A stretch of 64,000 bases of DNA, from assembly GCF_001945445.1 (NCBI RefSeq), contig NZ_MSXW01000019.1, positions 62,001-126,000 of the forward strand. Reading direction: 5' to 3'. The translations under genes and the position numbers were made by a program. Origin of the DNA: Pseudomonas sp. PA27(2017) (GTDB taxonomy: Bacteria > Pseudomonadota > Gammaproteobacteria > Pseudomonadales > Pseudomonadaceae). A model generated the notes under the pieces. The model made no database searches, had not been told where the DNA came from, and saw nothing but the letters and a program-made list of their open reading frames with translations. Below are positions 52,320 to 63,440 of the stretch, in pieces (within the stretch, counting starts at the first letter, position 1; every line of letters begins with the position of its first letter).

Positions 52320-52944
52320 CGACGGCGTGCTCCAGCCAGCGCGTGAGCAATGGCGACAGGGCGTCGAGCGGCTGGTAGCCGTTGGTGAGCAGTGCCAGGC
52401 GCCCGCCCTTCTCGGCCAGCAAGGTCGGGAAACCGGCGATGCCGAGGTCCTGCACCCAGGTGAAGTCGGCGGCGGTAGCGCGGTGCTGGGCCTCGCTGTC
52501 GAAGGCCTCGGCGAATTCGATCCGCGGGATGCCGACCTCCTCGGCCAGTTGCACCAAGGTCGCGGCCAGGGTCACGTCGGCGCCTTGCTGGTAGAACGCC
52601 CGCTGGATGCGTTGCGCCATCGGCCAGGCGCTCTGCGGGTCGAGATCACGCACGGTGACCACCGCGCGGCAGGCCGCCTCGGTGTCGTAACGCATGCCCA
52701 GTGGCAGCCCGGCATCGAAGTTGAACAGCTGGCCGGTGCTGGCGTTGACCGCCTGCCAGTAGCCCAAATAGCGCACCCGCGCCGCCGCGTCGATGGCCAC
52801 CTGATCACGGCGCAGACCACCGAGCACCAGTTGCATGGGCACGCCACGCTCGGCAGCCTGGGCGGCCAGCGCCTCGACCACCGGCGCGAAGCCCCAGCAC
52901 CAGGAACACATCGGGTCCATTACGTAGAGCAGGCGCGCATCCAT
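52312..52944 (-). CDS. DsbA-family thioredoxin-fold protein
   Basis: 210 aa. Active-site CSWC (residues 13-16) directly at the N-terminus and no signal peptide, so a cytosolic FrnE/HCCA-isomerase-like member of the DsbA family. The helical insertion domain (about 60-150) and the cis-Pro in IAGFPTLL (about 175) are visible. It may act as a thiol-disulfide oxidoreductase or glutathione-linked isomerase. Four-base gap to trhO; 8-base overlap with the ABC gene. Confidence 0.9.
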   Translation of the reverse strand: MDARLLYVMDPMCSWCWGFAPVVEALAAQAAERGVPMQLVLGGLRRDQVAIDAAARVRYLGYWQAVNASTGQLFNFDAGLPLGMRYDTEAACRAVVTVRDLDPQSAWPMAQRIQRAFYQQGADVTLAATLVQLAEEVGIPRIEFAEAFDSEAQHRATAADFTWVQDLGIAGFPTLLAEKGGRLALLTNGYQPLDALSPLLTRWLEHAVDG

Positions 52945-52947
52945 GGC

Positions 52948-53889
52948 TCAGGCCTCGTTTTTCTGGCGGGGATTGTTACCCAGAGGATGGGGCTGATTGC
53001 GCGCTTTCGCCAGTTCGATCTGGCGTTGACGCTCGCGGGCGCCCTCGCGGGTCTTCTCCGGCAGCGAGTCCCAGCAATGCGGGCAACTGACGCCGGGGCT
53101 GAAGAATTCCGATGCGCGATCCTCGACCGAAACCGGCGTGCGGCAAGCGTGACACTGGTCGTAATCGCCCTCACTGAGGTCGTGGCGCACGGTCACCCGG
53201 TTGTCGAACACGAAGCAGTCGCCCTGCCACTTGGTCTCCTCCTGCGGCACTTCCTCCAGGTATTTGAGGATGCCGCCCTTGAGGTGATAAACCTCTTCGA
53301 AGCCTTCGGTGAGCATGTAGCTGGAGGCTTTCTCGCAGCGGATGCCGCCGGTGCAGAACATCGCCACCTTCTTGTGCTTGCTGGGGTCGAAGTGCTCGCG
53401 GATGTAGTCCGGAAATTCACGGAAGGACTTGGTCTTGGGGTCGATGGCGCCTTCGAAGGTGCCGATCGACACTTCGTAGTCGTTACGCGTGTCGATCAGC
53501 AGCACTTCCGGGTCGCTGATCAGCGCGTTCCAGTCTCTGGGTTCCACGTAGGTGCCCACGCGCTGGTTGGGATCGACGCCCGGCACGCCCAGGGTGACGA
53601 TCTCCTTCTTGAGCTTGACCTTGGTGCGATAGAACGGCTGCTCGACGCAGTACGACTCCTTGTGGTCGACGTCGGCCAGGCGCGGGTCGCGGGCGAACCA
53701 GGCGAACAGCCCGTCGATACCCTCACGGCTGCCGGAAACGGTGCCATTGATGCCCTCTTCGGCCAGCAGCAAGGTGCCCTTGATACCGTTGGCGACCAGG
53801 GTGTCGAGCAGAGGTTGGCGCAGCGCTTCGTAATCGGGCAGGGAAACGAACTTGTAGAGTGCCGCGACGACGATAGTGTTGTCGGTCAT
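52948..53889 (-). CDS. trhO: Oxygen-dependent tRNA uridine(34) hydroxylase (rhodanese-like)
   Basis: 313 aa. N-terminal acylphosphatase-like part, then a rhodanese domain with catalytic Cys in [16 protein letters not shown] (about 178-193), and a C-terminal Cys-rich segment (CHACRTP, CPHCWD) that could bind zinc. TrhO (formerly YceA) makes 5-hydroxyuridine at the wobble position of tRNAs using oxygen. First gene of a unit with the DsbA-family and ABC genes. Confidence 0.95.
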   Translation of the reverse strand: MTDNTIVVAALYKFVSLPDYEALRQPLLDTLVANGIKGTLLLAEEGINGTVSGSREGIDGLFAWFARDPRLADVDHKESYCVEQPFYRTKVKLKKEIVTLGVPGVDPNQRVGTYVEPRDWNALISDPEVLLIDTRNDYEVSIGTFEGAIDPKTKSFREFPDYIREHFDPSKHKKVAMFCTGGIRCEKASSYMLTEGFEEVYHLKGGILKYLEEVPQEETKWQGDCFVFDNRVTVRHDLSEGDYDQCHACRTPVSVEDRASEFFSPGVSCPHCWDSLPEKTREGARERQRQIELAKARNQPHPLGNNPRQKNEA

Positions 53890-54157
53890 TGCAGATGTCC
53901 TTCAGTAGTCGCCCTCGCAAAGGGCGGACTGGGTACGAAATGTAGGCCGCTTCGGCAAAGCATCGCACTGCCCGACGGCGTCGCCTGGGCCTCAGTGAGG
54001 TGCAATGGAGAAATGGGCCGTGCAGTTTACTGGTGTTGGCCGCCCAAGTGTAGGGCGCGGCGCCGGAACGCCAGGTGATGGGCATGGTCGAGAAAGAAAG
54101 GCGGCCGCGATGGCCGCCATCGATCGACACCATTCGCAGCCTGAGGAGGAACCGCCC

Positions 54158-55171
54158 ATGAAAGCCGTCGTCGTGCGTACGCCTGGAGGCCTGAACCGGA
54201 TCGAAGTGATCAAAATCGCCGATCCCGGCCAGCCCGGGCCGGGTCAGATTCGCGTCGCCCTGCATGCCAGCTCGCTGAATTTCCATGACCTGCTGGTGGC
54301 CAATGGCAGCATTAGCGCGGCCGACGGTCGGGTGCTGATGGCCGACGGCGCCGGCGTAGTCGAAGCGGTCGGCGAGGGCGTCAGCGAGTTCAGGGTAGGT
54401 GATCATGTGGTGTCTGGCTTCTTCCCGCAGTGGCCGGACGGCGACGTGGGTACGGCAGTCAGCAACTTCGCCGGCACGCCGGGCGATGGCATCGACGGCT
54501 TCGCGGCCCAGCACGCGGTACGCGCGGCCAGCGCCTTCACCCACGCACCTCGGGGCTGGAGCCATGCCGAGGCAGCCACCATCACCACCGCGGGGCTGAC
54601 CGCCTGGCGGGCGCTGGTGGTCGATGGCGGGCTGAAGGCCGGTGACAGCGTGCTGGTGCTGGGCAGCGGCGGCGTATCCATCGCCGCCCTGCAGATCGCC
54701 AGGATGATGGGCGCCTCGGTGATCGCCACGTCCTCATCGGACGAGAAGCTCGAGCGCCTGCGCCAGCTAGGCGCCGATCACACCATCAACTACCGGCAGA
54801 CCGCGGATTGGGGCAAGCGCGTGCTGGAGCTGACCGATGGCCGCGGTGTGGATCAGGTGGTCGAAGTGGGCGGCCCAGGCACCCTGGCGCAGTCCATCAC
54901 TGCAGTGCGCGTGGGTGGCCATATCGCCCTGATCGGCGTGCTGACCGGTCGCCAGGGCGACGTGCCGACCTCGGTACTGATGGCCAAGCAGGTGCGCCTG
55001 CAGGGGCTGATCGTCGGCAGCCGTCGTCACCAGCAGGACTACATCCGGGCGCTGGAGCGATCCGGCGTACGGCCGATACTCGACCAGAGCTTCCCGCTGG
55101 ACGAGCTCGCGGACGCATTCCGCCTGCAGGAGAGCGGCAGCCATTTCGGCAAGATCGTGGTCGAGTGGTGA
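54158..55171 (+). CDS. Medium-chain dehydrogenase/reductase, quinone-oxidoreductase-like
   Basis: 337 aa from ATG 54158 (GAGGAGG upstream). A GroES-like N-domain (DGAGVVEAVGEGVSEFRVGDHV, about 61-82) and a Rossmann domain with VLVLGSGGVSIAALQIARMMGA (about 165-186). SSLNFHDLLV stands where zinc alcohol dehydrogenases have a Cys ligand, so the catalytic zinc is probably absent and the enzyme is an NADPH-linked reductase of enones or quinones. Substrate unknown. It stands alone on the plus strand. Confidence 0.9.
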   Translation: MKAVVVRTPGGLNRIEVIKIADPGQPGPGQIRVALHASSLNFHDLLVANGSISAADGRVLMADGAGVVEAVGEGVSEFRVGDHVVSGFFPQWPDGDVGTAVSNFAGTPGDGIDGFAAQHAVRAASAFTHAPRGWSHAEAATITTAGLTAWRALVVDGGLKAGDSVLVLGSGGVSIAALQIARMMGASVIATSSSDEKLERLRQLGADHTINYRQTADWGKRVLELTDGRGVDQVVEVGGPGTLAQSITAVRVGGHIALIGVLTGRQGDVPTSVLMAKQVRLQGLIVGSRRHQQDYIRALERSGVRPILDQSFPLDELADAFRLQESGSHFGKIVVEW

Positions 55172-55223
55172 AAGGCGCTGCGGCCATCGAGAGTTGAGGA
55201 GCGTGCGGGCAATACTCAGTAAA

Positions 55224-55254
55224 GTAGCCTGGGTCGAGCGAAGCGACACTCAGG
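55224..55254. repeat. Short palindromic interspersed repeat, copy 3
   Basis: GTAGCCTGGGTCGAGCGAAG followed by a slightly altered closing arm (ACTCAGG). Same element as at 40937-40967. Between convergent genes. Confidence 0.7.
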
Positions 55255-55332
55255 ACTTCGCTTGTACCGATGTAGCCAATGGCGATTGAAGCGCGAGCGC
55301 CCTACCCGCAGAAATCGTAAGGCAAGCTGCAA

Positions 55333-55638
55333 TCAGTGGTCGTGCTTGCTGCCACCACGGCAGGTTGGTGAATCCGGTACCACGCCCTGCTGGGCCCATT
55401 CCTGCGGCGTGTAGGTATGCAGGGCCAGCGCATGCACCTGGCTCATCAGCTCGCCCAGCACGCCATAGACCTTCTGGTGGCGTTTCACGGCATTGAGGCC
55501 GTCGAACTGCGGGCTGACGATCACCGCCTTGTAGTGCGTTTCCAGCCCACGGCTGTGCATGTGGCTTTCGTCCAGCACCTCGAGTTGCTCGGGTTGCAGG
55601 GCGGCGAAGGCGGTACGCAGGTGATCGATCTTGGGCAT
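55333..55638 (-). CDS. bolA: BolA-family protein
   Basis: 101 aa. The class II KH-like fold with ESHMHSRGLETHYKAVIVSPQFDGLNAVKRHQKVYGVLGELM, including the conserved His residues and the R-H-Q-x-V-Y element. BolA proteins act with monothiol glutaredoxins in iron-sulfur handling and affect cell shape. ATG 55638 has GGAG upstream. Next to the DUF2059 gene, in the same direction. Confidence 0.95.
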   Translation of the reverse strand: MPKIDHLRTAFAALQPEQLEVLDESHMHSRGLETHYKAVIVSPQFDGLNAVKRHQKVYGVLGELMSQVHALALHTYTPQEWAQQGVVPDSPTCRGGSKHDH

Positions 55639-55688
55639 TGCGGGCTCCATGGAGGGCGTGGCCAGCGCCTGGCTGGCCACGGCGGGTA

Positions 55689-56189
55689 TCAGGGCTTCTT
55701 GGCGCCCAGTTCACTGCCCATATCGGTGAGCAGCTTGTTGACCGCCGGCACGGCGCTTTCCAGCTTGGCCTGGGTGATCTGTGCGGACTGGGCGGTAAGC
55801 GCCGGCATCTGCTTGAGCACTTTCTGGCCCAGCGGCGATTGATAGAAGGCGATCAGATCCTTGAGCTCCTGCTCGCTGAAATTGCTGGTGTACAGCTTGA
55901 CCATGTCGGGCTTGAGCTTGTCCCAGCCGACCGCCTTGTCCAGCTCGGCGTTGGCCTTGGCCTGGTAACTTTCCAGCACGGCCTTCTTGCTCTCCGGCGC
56001 CTTGGTTTCGGCGAAGCGCTGGGCGAACATCTGCTGAACCTGAGCGTAAACCGGAACAGCCAGCTTGTCGGCGTTGGCGAGCTGCAGGAAGCGCTCGGCA
56101 TCGGCGGCATGGCTGCGGGCATCGGCCAGTACCTGGGTGCTACCGACGGCCATCAGAGCGGCAATGCAGAACGCGGGGATACGGGACAT
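55689..56189 (-). CDS. DUF2059 periplasmic protein
   Basis: 166 aa. Signal peptide about 1-22 (MSRIPAFCIAALMAVGSTQVLA then DAR), so exported. The DUF2059 core reads FYQSPLGQKVLKQMPAL near residues 112-128, after a KLYTSNFSEQELKDLIAF helix. Function unknown; helical. ATG 56189 gives a proper signal sequence, unlike the longer frame. About 50 bases before bolA. Confidence 0.9.
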   Translation of the reverse strand: MSRIPAFCIAALMAVGSTQVLADARSHAADAERFLQLANADKLAVPVYAQVQQMFAQRFAETKAPESKKAVLESYQAKANAELDKAVGWDKLKPDMVKLYTSNFSEQELKDLIAFYQSPLGQKVLKQMPALTAQSAQITQAKLESAVPAVNKLLTDMGSELGAKKP

Positions 56190-56426
56190 CGGGGTACTCC
56201 TGAACACAAGGGTGAGGTGCTTTGACCGACAGCGGCGCATTTTGTGCCCCGGCGCCGCGCCTCTCAAGCCTTTTCGCATGCCATGTGCGCCCGTCTACCC
56301 ATGGGATTCAGCGGTAAATGCCCACTGGCGCACCCTTGCGGCGAAGTTCAAACTGCCAGCACTTGCCCGCCACGCCGGACAGTTGCATGCTCGGCGGCTC
56401 TTTTCATGCACACATGGACGTGCCCG

Positions 56427-57437
56427 ATGAATAGCCCCTTCGTTCCACCACCGCCAATCCCGCTGTGCGATGCGCGTGGGCGCCTCAACCCGGAGGCCGT
56501 CGGCTGGTCGCCGCGGCCGCGAGTGGACTGCTCCCTGCCCGGCAACCTGGGGCGTCGCAAGCGCTGGAATCACTGGAACATCAGCACACCAGAATGGACG
56601 CTGTCGCTGATCCAGGCCGACCTGGATTACGTTGGCTACGGCGCCGCCTACTTTCTCGACCTGAACAGCGGCCAGCACGTAGCCCTCAATCAGCTCAGCC
56701 TGTTTGCCCGCGGCTGCAACCTGCCGGACACGCCCCAGGGCGGCCACGCCTTCGAGCACCATCGCCTGCAGCTGCATTTCAACGAATACCCCGGCCGCGT
56801 GCGGCTGACCGCCACCTCACCGAATATCGGCGGCCAGCCGCTGCACCTGGCACTGGACATCCAGCGCCTCGCTCACCTGGAGTCGGTGAACCTGGTGGTG
56901 CCGTTCGGCAACAAGGGCTTCCACGCCACCTGTCGCCAGGTGGGCCTGCCGGTGACCGGCAGCGTGCATCTGGGCGACAAGGACTACGAATGCACCAGCG
57001 GCCACAGCTTCGCCTCCATGGATTTCGGCCGTGGCGTATGGCCGCTCTACAGCCAGTGGACCCGCGCGGTGTTCGCGGCGCCCGGCGGCATCGGTGGCAA
57101 CTTCGGCAGCGGCTGGACCGAGCACAGCGGGTTGACGGAAAACGCCCTGTGGTTCGGCGGCACCCTGCTGCACCTGGAGCAGGCCGTGCAGATTCGCCAG
57201 ATGCGCAACGACCCGCTGGCGCCCTGGCACCTGACGACCGAGGACGGCCAGGTCGACCTCACCTTCACCCCGCGCCAGGCCCATGTCGCCAAACCGCGCC
57301 TCGGCTTCGGCCTGCTGTATGCCGACACCTACGAGTGGTTCGGCCAATACGACGGCCTGCTGCGCAATGCCCTCGGCGAGCGCGTACCGGTACGCGCGGC
57401 ACAGGGCTGGATGGGCACGAGCCGAACGCGCTGGTAG
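56427..57437 (+). CDS. DUF2804 protein
   Basis: 336 aa. N-terminal LCDARGRLNPEAVGWSPRPRVDCSLPGNLGRRKRWNHW is the typical DUF2804 start, and SFASMDFGRGVWPLYSQWTRAVFAA is in the middle. Predicted all-beta, cytosolic, without known activity. ATG 56427 is preferred by the alignment to that family start; no strong ribosome site. It precedes fumC by 60 bases. Confidence 0.88.
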   Translation: MNSPFVPPPPIPLCDARGRLNPEAVGWSPRPRVDCSLPGNLGRRKRWNHWNISTPEWTLSLIQADLDYVGYGAAYFLDLNSGQHVALNQLSLFARGCNLPDTPQGGHAFEHHRLQLHFNEYPGRVRLTATSPNIGGQPLHLALDIQRLAHLESVNLVVPFGNKGFHATCRQVGLPVTGSVHLGDKDYECTSGHSFASMDFGRGVWPLYSQWTRAVFAAPGGIGGNFGSGWTEHSGLTENALWFGGTLLHLEQAVQIRQMRNDPLAPWHLTTEDGQVDLTFTPRQAHVAKPRLGFGLLYADTYEWFGQYDGLLRNALGERVPVRAAQGWMGTSRTRW

Positions 57438-57497
57438 TTGGAACGTGTGGTCACCAGTGCAGCCTAACGTGATTGAAACGCGACGGAGAGTCCCGCA

Positions 57498-58884
<1,387 letters not shown>

Positions 58885-58892
<8 letters not shown>

Positions 58893-59505
58893 CGGCGCCA
58901 AGAGTGGCGCCACCCCGCTGGAGGGGGATGGCAAGCGGATCCTGATGATCATCGGCTCGCCGAAAAGCGACAGCTTCTGCCATTCCCTGGCCGAGGCCTA
59001 CGCCCAGGGCGCGCGCACCGAAGGCCACGTGGTGCGGCAGATCCGCCTGGGCGATTTGAGCTTCGATCCGGTGCTGCACGAGGGCTACAGCCAGAGCCAG
59101 GCCCTGGAGCCGGACCTGCTCGAAGCGCAGCGGCAGATCCACTGGGCCCAGCACCTGGTGTTCGTCTACCCGGTCTGGTGGGGCGGCCTGCCGGCCCAGC
59201 TCAAGGGCTTCTTCGACCGCGTGCTGCTGCCCGGCTTCGCCTTCAAATACCGCAGCGATTCGCAGCTCTGGGACAAGCTGCTCAGCGGCCGCACCGCCGA
59301 CCTGCTGGTCACCCTCGACACGCCACGCTGGTACTTTCACTGGATCTACGGCGCGCCGGCCCATCGGCAGATGAAGCGCACCATCCTCGGCTTCTGCGGC
59401 ATCAAAACGCGCCGCCTGGAGACGTTCTCGCCGGTGCGTCCCTCTTCGGAGAATCAGCGGCAGAACTGGATAAGGCGAGCGGAGTTGCTGGGTAGTCGGG
59501 TTTGA
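58885..59505 (+). CDS. NAD(P)H-dependent flavodoxin-fold oxidoreductase
   Basis: 206 aa. Flavodoxin-like NQO1/KefF-type fold: [18 protein letters not shown] (FMN phosphate loop, about 22-39), [27 protein letters not shown] (about 92-118). It probably reduces quinones by two electrons, using FMN or FAD. The ATG lies inside the end of fumC, so the two are coupled. Confidence 0.92.
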
Positions 59506-59558
59506 TACTTGGACTCTGCTTGCGATCTTTCTGGGCGACGTTGAAACGCTAAAGAGGC

Positions 59559-59685
59559 TGCCACAAGACAGAAGCAGACACTCAAACCAACCTGTGGGAG
59601 CCCCGACCTCGGGGCGAAACGATTGCAGCCTGACTGCCTATTTCGGCGGTGCCTGAGCGATTCGCCGCGAGGTCGCGGCTCCCAC
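59559..59685. repeat. Interspersed ~125-bp repeat, copy B
   Basis: Same element as 38850-38974 and 63441-63567, differing by a few bases. It lies in the 327-base gap between the flavoprotein and AEC transporter genes; nothing else is apparent in that gap. Confidence 0.8.
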
Positions 59686-59832
59686 AATGGATCGGATAAC
59701 GGCCGCTACCGCCACATTGCAGTCAACACGCCGAAGCCGAGCCGAAGGATCGTGAACGGGCTCCTGGAACGATCAGGCGGCCTCGAAAGGTTTCACCTAT
59801 ACGACCCGCCCCATCTAGGAAATAAATCGCTC

Positions 59833-60774
59833 TTACGAAGATCCCGTGCCGATAAATACCAGCGCCACACTGATGGTGACGAACGACATCACCGTCGCTA
59901 CCAGCAGGGTCGCACTGCAGCGGTCCTCCAGGCCGAAGCGCTGGCCAAGGATCGGGAAGATGCTCATCATCGGTGAGCAGGCGAACAGCACGCCCACCGC
60001 CTTCATCACCGGGTCGACGTCCGGCACCAGCATGAACGCGCACAGCACCGCCAGCGGATGCAGGATCAGCTTGCCGCCGGAAATCCACGCGGCATCCACC
60101 CACACGCCACGGGCCTTCATGCCGAACAACCCGGCACCGATCACGAACAGCGCCAGCGGCGCCGATACCCCGGCCAGCATGTCGATGGGTTTGAACAGCA
60201 GCGGCGGAATCTCGATGCCCAGCAGCGAGACGCACAGGCCGATGATGATGCCGATGATCACCGGGTTCTTCAGCAGCCGCCCGAAGGTCATGCTCAACAC
60301 CTTGAGGCCGCCGCCGCCCTGCTGCTTGCCCGCCTCGGCCAGCACCAGCGCCAGGGGAATCATCAGCAGGTTCTCGACCAGCATGCCCATCGCCATGCCC
60401 AGCACCGCCGGCGAGCCGATGGCGGCCGCTACCAGCGGGTAGCCGACGAAACCGCTGTTGGAAACCGACATACCCATGGCGTTGATGGCCGAGCCCGACA
60501 GGTTGTCGCCACGCACCCAGCGCGACACGCCGAACGCCAGGGTAAAGGCCGCCAGGGAGCCGAACGCATAGGCAAGCAGGTAGCCGGGCACCATGGTTTG
60601 CTGGATCGGCGAGGTGCCCAGGGTCTTGATCAGCAGCGCCGGCATGGCGAAGGTGATCACGAAGGCGCCGATGCCGCGCACCTGCTCACGATTGAGCAGG
60701 CCGCCCATGGCCGCGAGGTAGCCGAGGCCGATCAGCAGGAAGATCGGTGCAGTGATCTGGAGAATTTGCAGCAC
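59833..60774 (-). CDS. AEC (auxin efflux carrier) family transporter
   Basis: 313 aa, ten predicted membrane helices. N-terminal ITAPIFLLIGLGYLAAMGG and MGMSVSNSGFVGYPLVAAAIG, with the kink segments typical of the family, and a C-terminal CSPMMSIFPILGQRFG. Bacterial members move organic acids such as malonate. It starts 4 bases after the ZapE-like gene, and so is a probable fourth gene of the pca unit, perhaps carrying an aromatic or dicarboxylic acid. Confidence 0.88.
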   Translation of the reverse strand: MLQILQITAPIFLLIGLGYLAAMGGLLNREQVRGIGAFVITFAMPALLIKTLGTSPIQQTMVPGYLLAYAFGSLAAFTLAFGVSRWVRGDNLSGSAINAMGMSVSNSGFVGYPLVAAAIGSPAVLGMAMGMLVENLLMIPLALVLAEAGKQQGGGGLKVLSMTFGRLLKNPVIIGIIIGLCVSLLGIEIPPLLFKPIDMLAGVSAPLALFVIGAGLFGMKARGVWVDAAWISGGKLILHPLAVLCAFMLVPDVDPVMKAVGVLFACSPMMSIFPILGQRFGLEDRCSATLLVATVMSFVTISVALVFIGTGSS

Positions 60775-60778
60775 GGGT

Positions 60779-61909
60779 TCAGGATTCCTTGTCGCAGGTG
60801 GCGCGGGCCTCTAGGCCGGTGTCTTCGGTCGTCGCGAGTTCTCGTTTGCTCAATTGACCAAGACGGCTGCGGGTTCGCACGAAATCCTGATGGGCGGAGC
60901 CGCGGCACAGGCGCTCGAGACTGAATTCGCTGCACAACAGCAGCGTGGCGCCGGCATCGTACGCGATATCAACCAGGTTGATGAACCGCTGGCAGGCATC
61001 GGTGGGCTGCGAATCCAGGGTCGGCACGCCGGTCAGGGCCAGGCGCGGATAACGCTGCAGCAGCCAGAGAAAATCTGCCGTGGAGTGGGCATTACCGCAC
61101 AGCTCGGCGAACTCCAGCCAGGCGCGACCGGGCGCCAGGGCACGCACCGACAAGGGATGATGATTGACGGTCAGCAGCTGATCGCACTGCGCCTGCTCAT
61201 CCAGCGCCAACCAGTTTTCCAGATAGGCCTGGCCGCCCGCCGATTGCGGCCAAAGGTACTCACCCCAGTGCTGAGCGTTGCCCGGCAGCTCGCGGTAATC
61301 GGTGCCGGCATCCAGGCTCATCACCGTGAACCGCTTTTCGAGCATCTCGATGGCCGGCGTGAAGCGCTCGCGGTACAGCGGATTGGGGCACAGCCCGGCC
61401 GGCGGATAGTTGGAAGTCATCACCAGGCCGACGCCCTCCTCGACCAGCACGTCGAGCAGACGGCGCAGCAGCATGGCATCGCCGATGTCATGCACATGAA
61501 ATTCATCGAAGCACAGCAGGCGGATGTCCTGGGCCAGCGCGCGGATCGCCAGCACCAGCGGGTCAGGCTGGCCGGCAAAGGCCTGCATGCGCTGCTGCAG
61601 CTCCTGCAAAAAGGCATGAAAATGCACGCGGCGCTTGGCGCTCAATGGCGCCGCCGCGAAGAAGGCGTCCATCACGAAGCTCTTGCCGCGCCCCACGCCA
61701 CCCCACAGGTAGACGCCGGCAACCGGCTTGCGCAACCAGCCACGCCGCCCGGTGCACCAACCTTGCAGCCACTGCCCCAGGGTATCGATCGCGCGCTGCT
61801 GCTCGGTGTCGGCGTGGAAACCGCGGGCCTCGAGGGCCGCGGTGAAACCTTGGTGGATGCGCGCGTCGATCTGCTCGGCGGGCGCATCCAGGTCGCTGTC
61901 AGAAATCAA
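60779..61909 (-). CDS. zapE: ZapE/AFG1-family ATPase in the pca cluster
   Basis: About 376 aa. Walker A GGVGRGKS (about 71-78) and Walker B LLCFDEFHVHDIGDAM; MTSNYPP is the sensor region. The AFG1/ZapE family is a single-domain AAA+ protein; E. coli ZapE affects FtsZ rings. No ATG is present at the start: I use TTG 61909, overlapping the end of pcaG by 11 bases; a longer frame runs to 61972. The C-terminal 30 residues are extra. Pseudomonads usually carry zapE elsewhere, so this may be a second copy. Confidence 0.85.
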   Translation of the reverse strand: MISDSDLDAPAEQIDARIHQGFTAALEARGFHADTEQQRAIDTLGQWLQGWCTGRRGWLRKPVAGVYLWGGVGRGKSFVMDAFFAAAPLSAKRRVHFHAFLQELQQRMQAFAGQPDPLVLAIRALAQDIRLLCFDEFHVHDIGDAMLLRRLLDVLVEEGVGLVMTSNYPPAGLCPNPLYRERFTPAIEMLEKRFTVMSLDAGTDYRELPGNAQHWGEYLWPQSAGGQAYLENWLALDEQAQCDQLLTVNHHPLSVRALAPGRAWLEFAELCGNAHSTADFLWLLQRYPRLALTGVPTLDSQPTDACQRFINLVDIAYDAGATLLLCSEFSLERLCRGSAHQDFVRTRSRLGQLSKRELATTEDTGLEARATCDKES

Positions 61910-62507
61910 AAAACACCGTTTCGCCGTCCCCCTGAATGCGGATATCAAATCGGTAGGCCGGCTTGCCGTCAACCTCGCAGCGCCTGGCGATCAGGGTCTC
62001 GCGGCGCGAAGGCTGCTCGATCAGGTTCAGCACCGGATCCTTGCCGTTGGCCTCGGCCTCATCCTCGAAATACAGGCGCGTGTGCAGGTGGATGTTGATG
62101 CCCCGGGCGAACAGCGCGACGTTGATGTGCGGCGCCATCGGTACGCCGGCAGCGTTGTCGACCACGCCGGGTTTGATCGTCTGCACCGTCCACTCGCTGC
62201 CGGCATCGAAGGTGGTGGCGGTACGGCCGAAGCCATTGAAAGGCTTGTCCAGGTCGTAGTCGGCGTCATAGCGGCCCTGGTGGTCGGCCTGCCAGAGTTC
62301 CAGGAAGGCGTCGCGCACCAGATGACCGTTGCCGTCGTAGACGTGGCCGATCAGGGTGATGTGCTCGCCCGGCGCACCGGGCTTGGCCATCTGGTTCCAG
62401 ATTTCCTGGTCACGGATCGGGTTGCCGGCAGCGGCCAGGGCCAGGCCGATGTGCACGTAGGGGCCGGCGGTTTGCGAAGCGGTTTCGGGCAAGAGTTCGA
62501 CAGGCAT
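61899..62507 (-). CDS. pcaG: Protocatechuate 3,4-dioxygenase alpha subunit
   Basis: 202 aa. Intradiol dioxygenase fold: ETASQTAGPYVHIGLA at the N-terminus, LELWQADHQGRYD, and MAPHINVALFARGINIHLHTRLYF. With PcaH it forms the (alpha-beta) multimer, the iron being held by PcaH. It cleaves protocatechuate to beta-carboxymuconate. Placed 10 bases after pcaH. Confidence 0.97.
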   Translation of the reverse strand: MPVELLPETASQTAGPYVHIGLALAAAGNPIRDQEIWNQMAKPGAPGEHITLIGHVYDGNGHLVRDAFLELWQADHQGRYDADYDLDKPFNGFGRTATTFDAGSEWTVQTIKPGVVDNAAGVPMAPHINVALFARGINIHLHTRLYFEDEAEANGKDPVLNLIEQPSRRETLIARRCEVDGKPAYRFDIRIQGDGETVFFDF

Positions 62508-62517
62508 GGCGGGCTCC

Positions 62518-63231
62518 TCAGCAATTCTCGAAGTGGGTCTTGCGCTGGCCGCGCAGCACGATGTCGAAGCGATAGGCCAGGCAGTCCATGGGGTTGGCCA
62601 TGCTCATGTCGAGCTTGGCGATCAGCGTCTGTACCGCGTCCGGGTTGGCGATCGACTTGACGATCGGGCACAGCGGAATCAGCGGATCCCCTTCGAAATA
62701 CAGCTGGGTGATCAGTTTGGTGGCGATCGACGGGCCACTGATGGAGAAGTGAATGTGCGCCGGGCGCCAGTCATTCGGGCCGTTACGCCACGGGTATGGG
62801 CCCGGCTTGACGGTACGGAAGCTGTAGTTGCCTTCGCCGTCGGTCAGCGCGCGGCCGACACCGCCGAAGTTCGGGTCCAGCGGCGCCAGGTAGCGGTCGT
62901 TCTTGTGGCGGTAGCGGCCGCCGGCATTGGCCTGCCACATTTCCACGAAGGTATGGGGAATCGGCTTGCCGTACTGATCCATCACCCGACCGCACACCAG
63001 GATGCGTTCACCGATGGGCAGGCCACCATTGTCGAAATTGAGCAGCAGATCGTTGTCATGCTTGCCCATCTTCAAGTGGCTGAAATCCGGCCCGGTGGTT
63101 TCCGATATCGATTGCGGAATGCTCACCAGCGCCTGGCGCGGCGAACGGGCGATGGACGTTTTGTAATCGGGGGTCAAGGCTTTGGGGTGCCAGTTGCGAT
63201 CACGGATGATGAAACGGCTGTCCTCGGACAT
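62518..63231 (-). CDS. pcaH: Protocatechuate 3,4-dioxygenase beta subunit
   Basis: 237 aa. Iron(III) ligands readable: Tyr in [11 protein letters not shown], Tyr in [11 protein letters not shown], His pair in [11 protein letters not shown] (about 162-164). It is the catalytic subunit for ring cleavage of protocatechuate between its hydroxyls, the entry to the beta-ketoadipate pathway. GGAG is 8 bases before the ATG. A PcaQ-box-like palindrome lies about 130 bases upstream. Confidence 0.97.
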   Translation of the reverse strand: MSEDSRFIIRDRNWHPKALTPDYKTSIARSPRQALVSIPQSISETTGPDFSHLKMGKHDNDLLLNFDNGGLPIGERILVCGRVMDQYGKPIPHTFVEMWQANAGGRYRHKNDRYLAPLDPNFGGVGRALTDGEGNYSFRTVKPGPYPWRNGPNDWRPAHIHFSISGPSIATKLITQLYFEGDPLIPLCPIVKSIANPDAVQTLIAKLDMSMANPMDCLAYRFDIVLRGQRKTHFENC

Positions 63232-63359
63232 GGGACGCTCCTGTTTATTGAAATTGTGGAGTCGCCGGTCATACGGCCGCCGGGGCGCCGATGCAGGCTC
63301 TGCCGGCCATGATCAGATAAATGGGCACAAGGCGCCTATTGAAAAAACATCGGCGATAC

Positions 63360-63375
63360 ATAACCAAATGGTTAT
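63360..63375. promoter_or_regulatory. PcaQ-box-like palindrome upstream of pcaH
   Basis: ATAACC-AAAT-GGTTAT. As I remember, the LysR regulator PcaQ of rhizobia binds ATAACC-N4-GGTTAA, which this matches in eleven of twelve fixed positions. About 130-145 bases before the pcaH start. No pcaQ gene in the window. Confidence 0.6.
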
Positions 63376-63440
63376 TTATATCGGCATTCGAGATGGCATC
63401 GCCGGGCGGCGAACCCCCAACGGAGGCTTGGTGATCGGCA

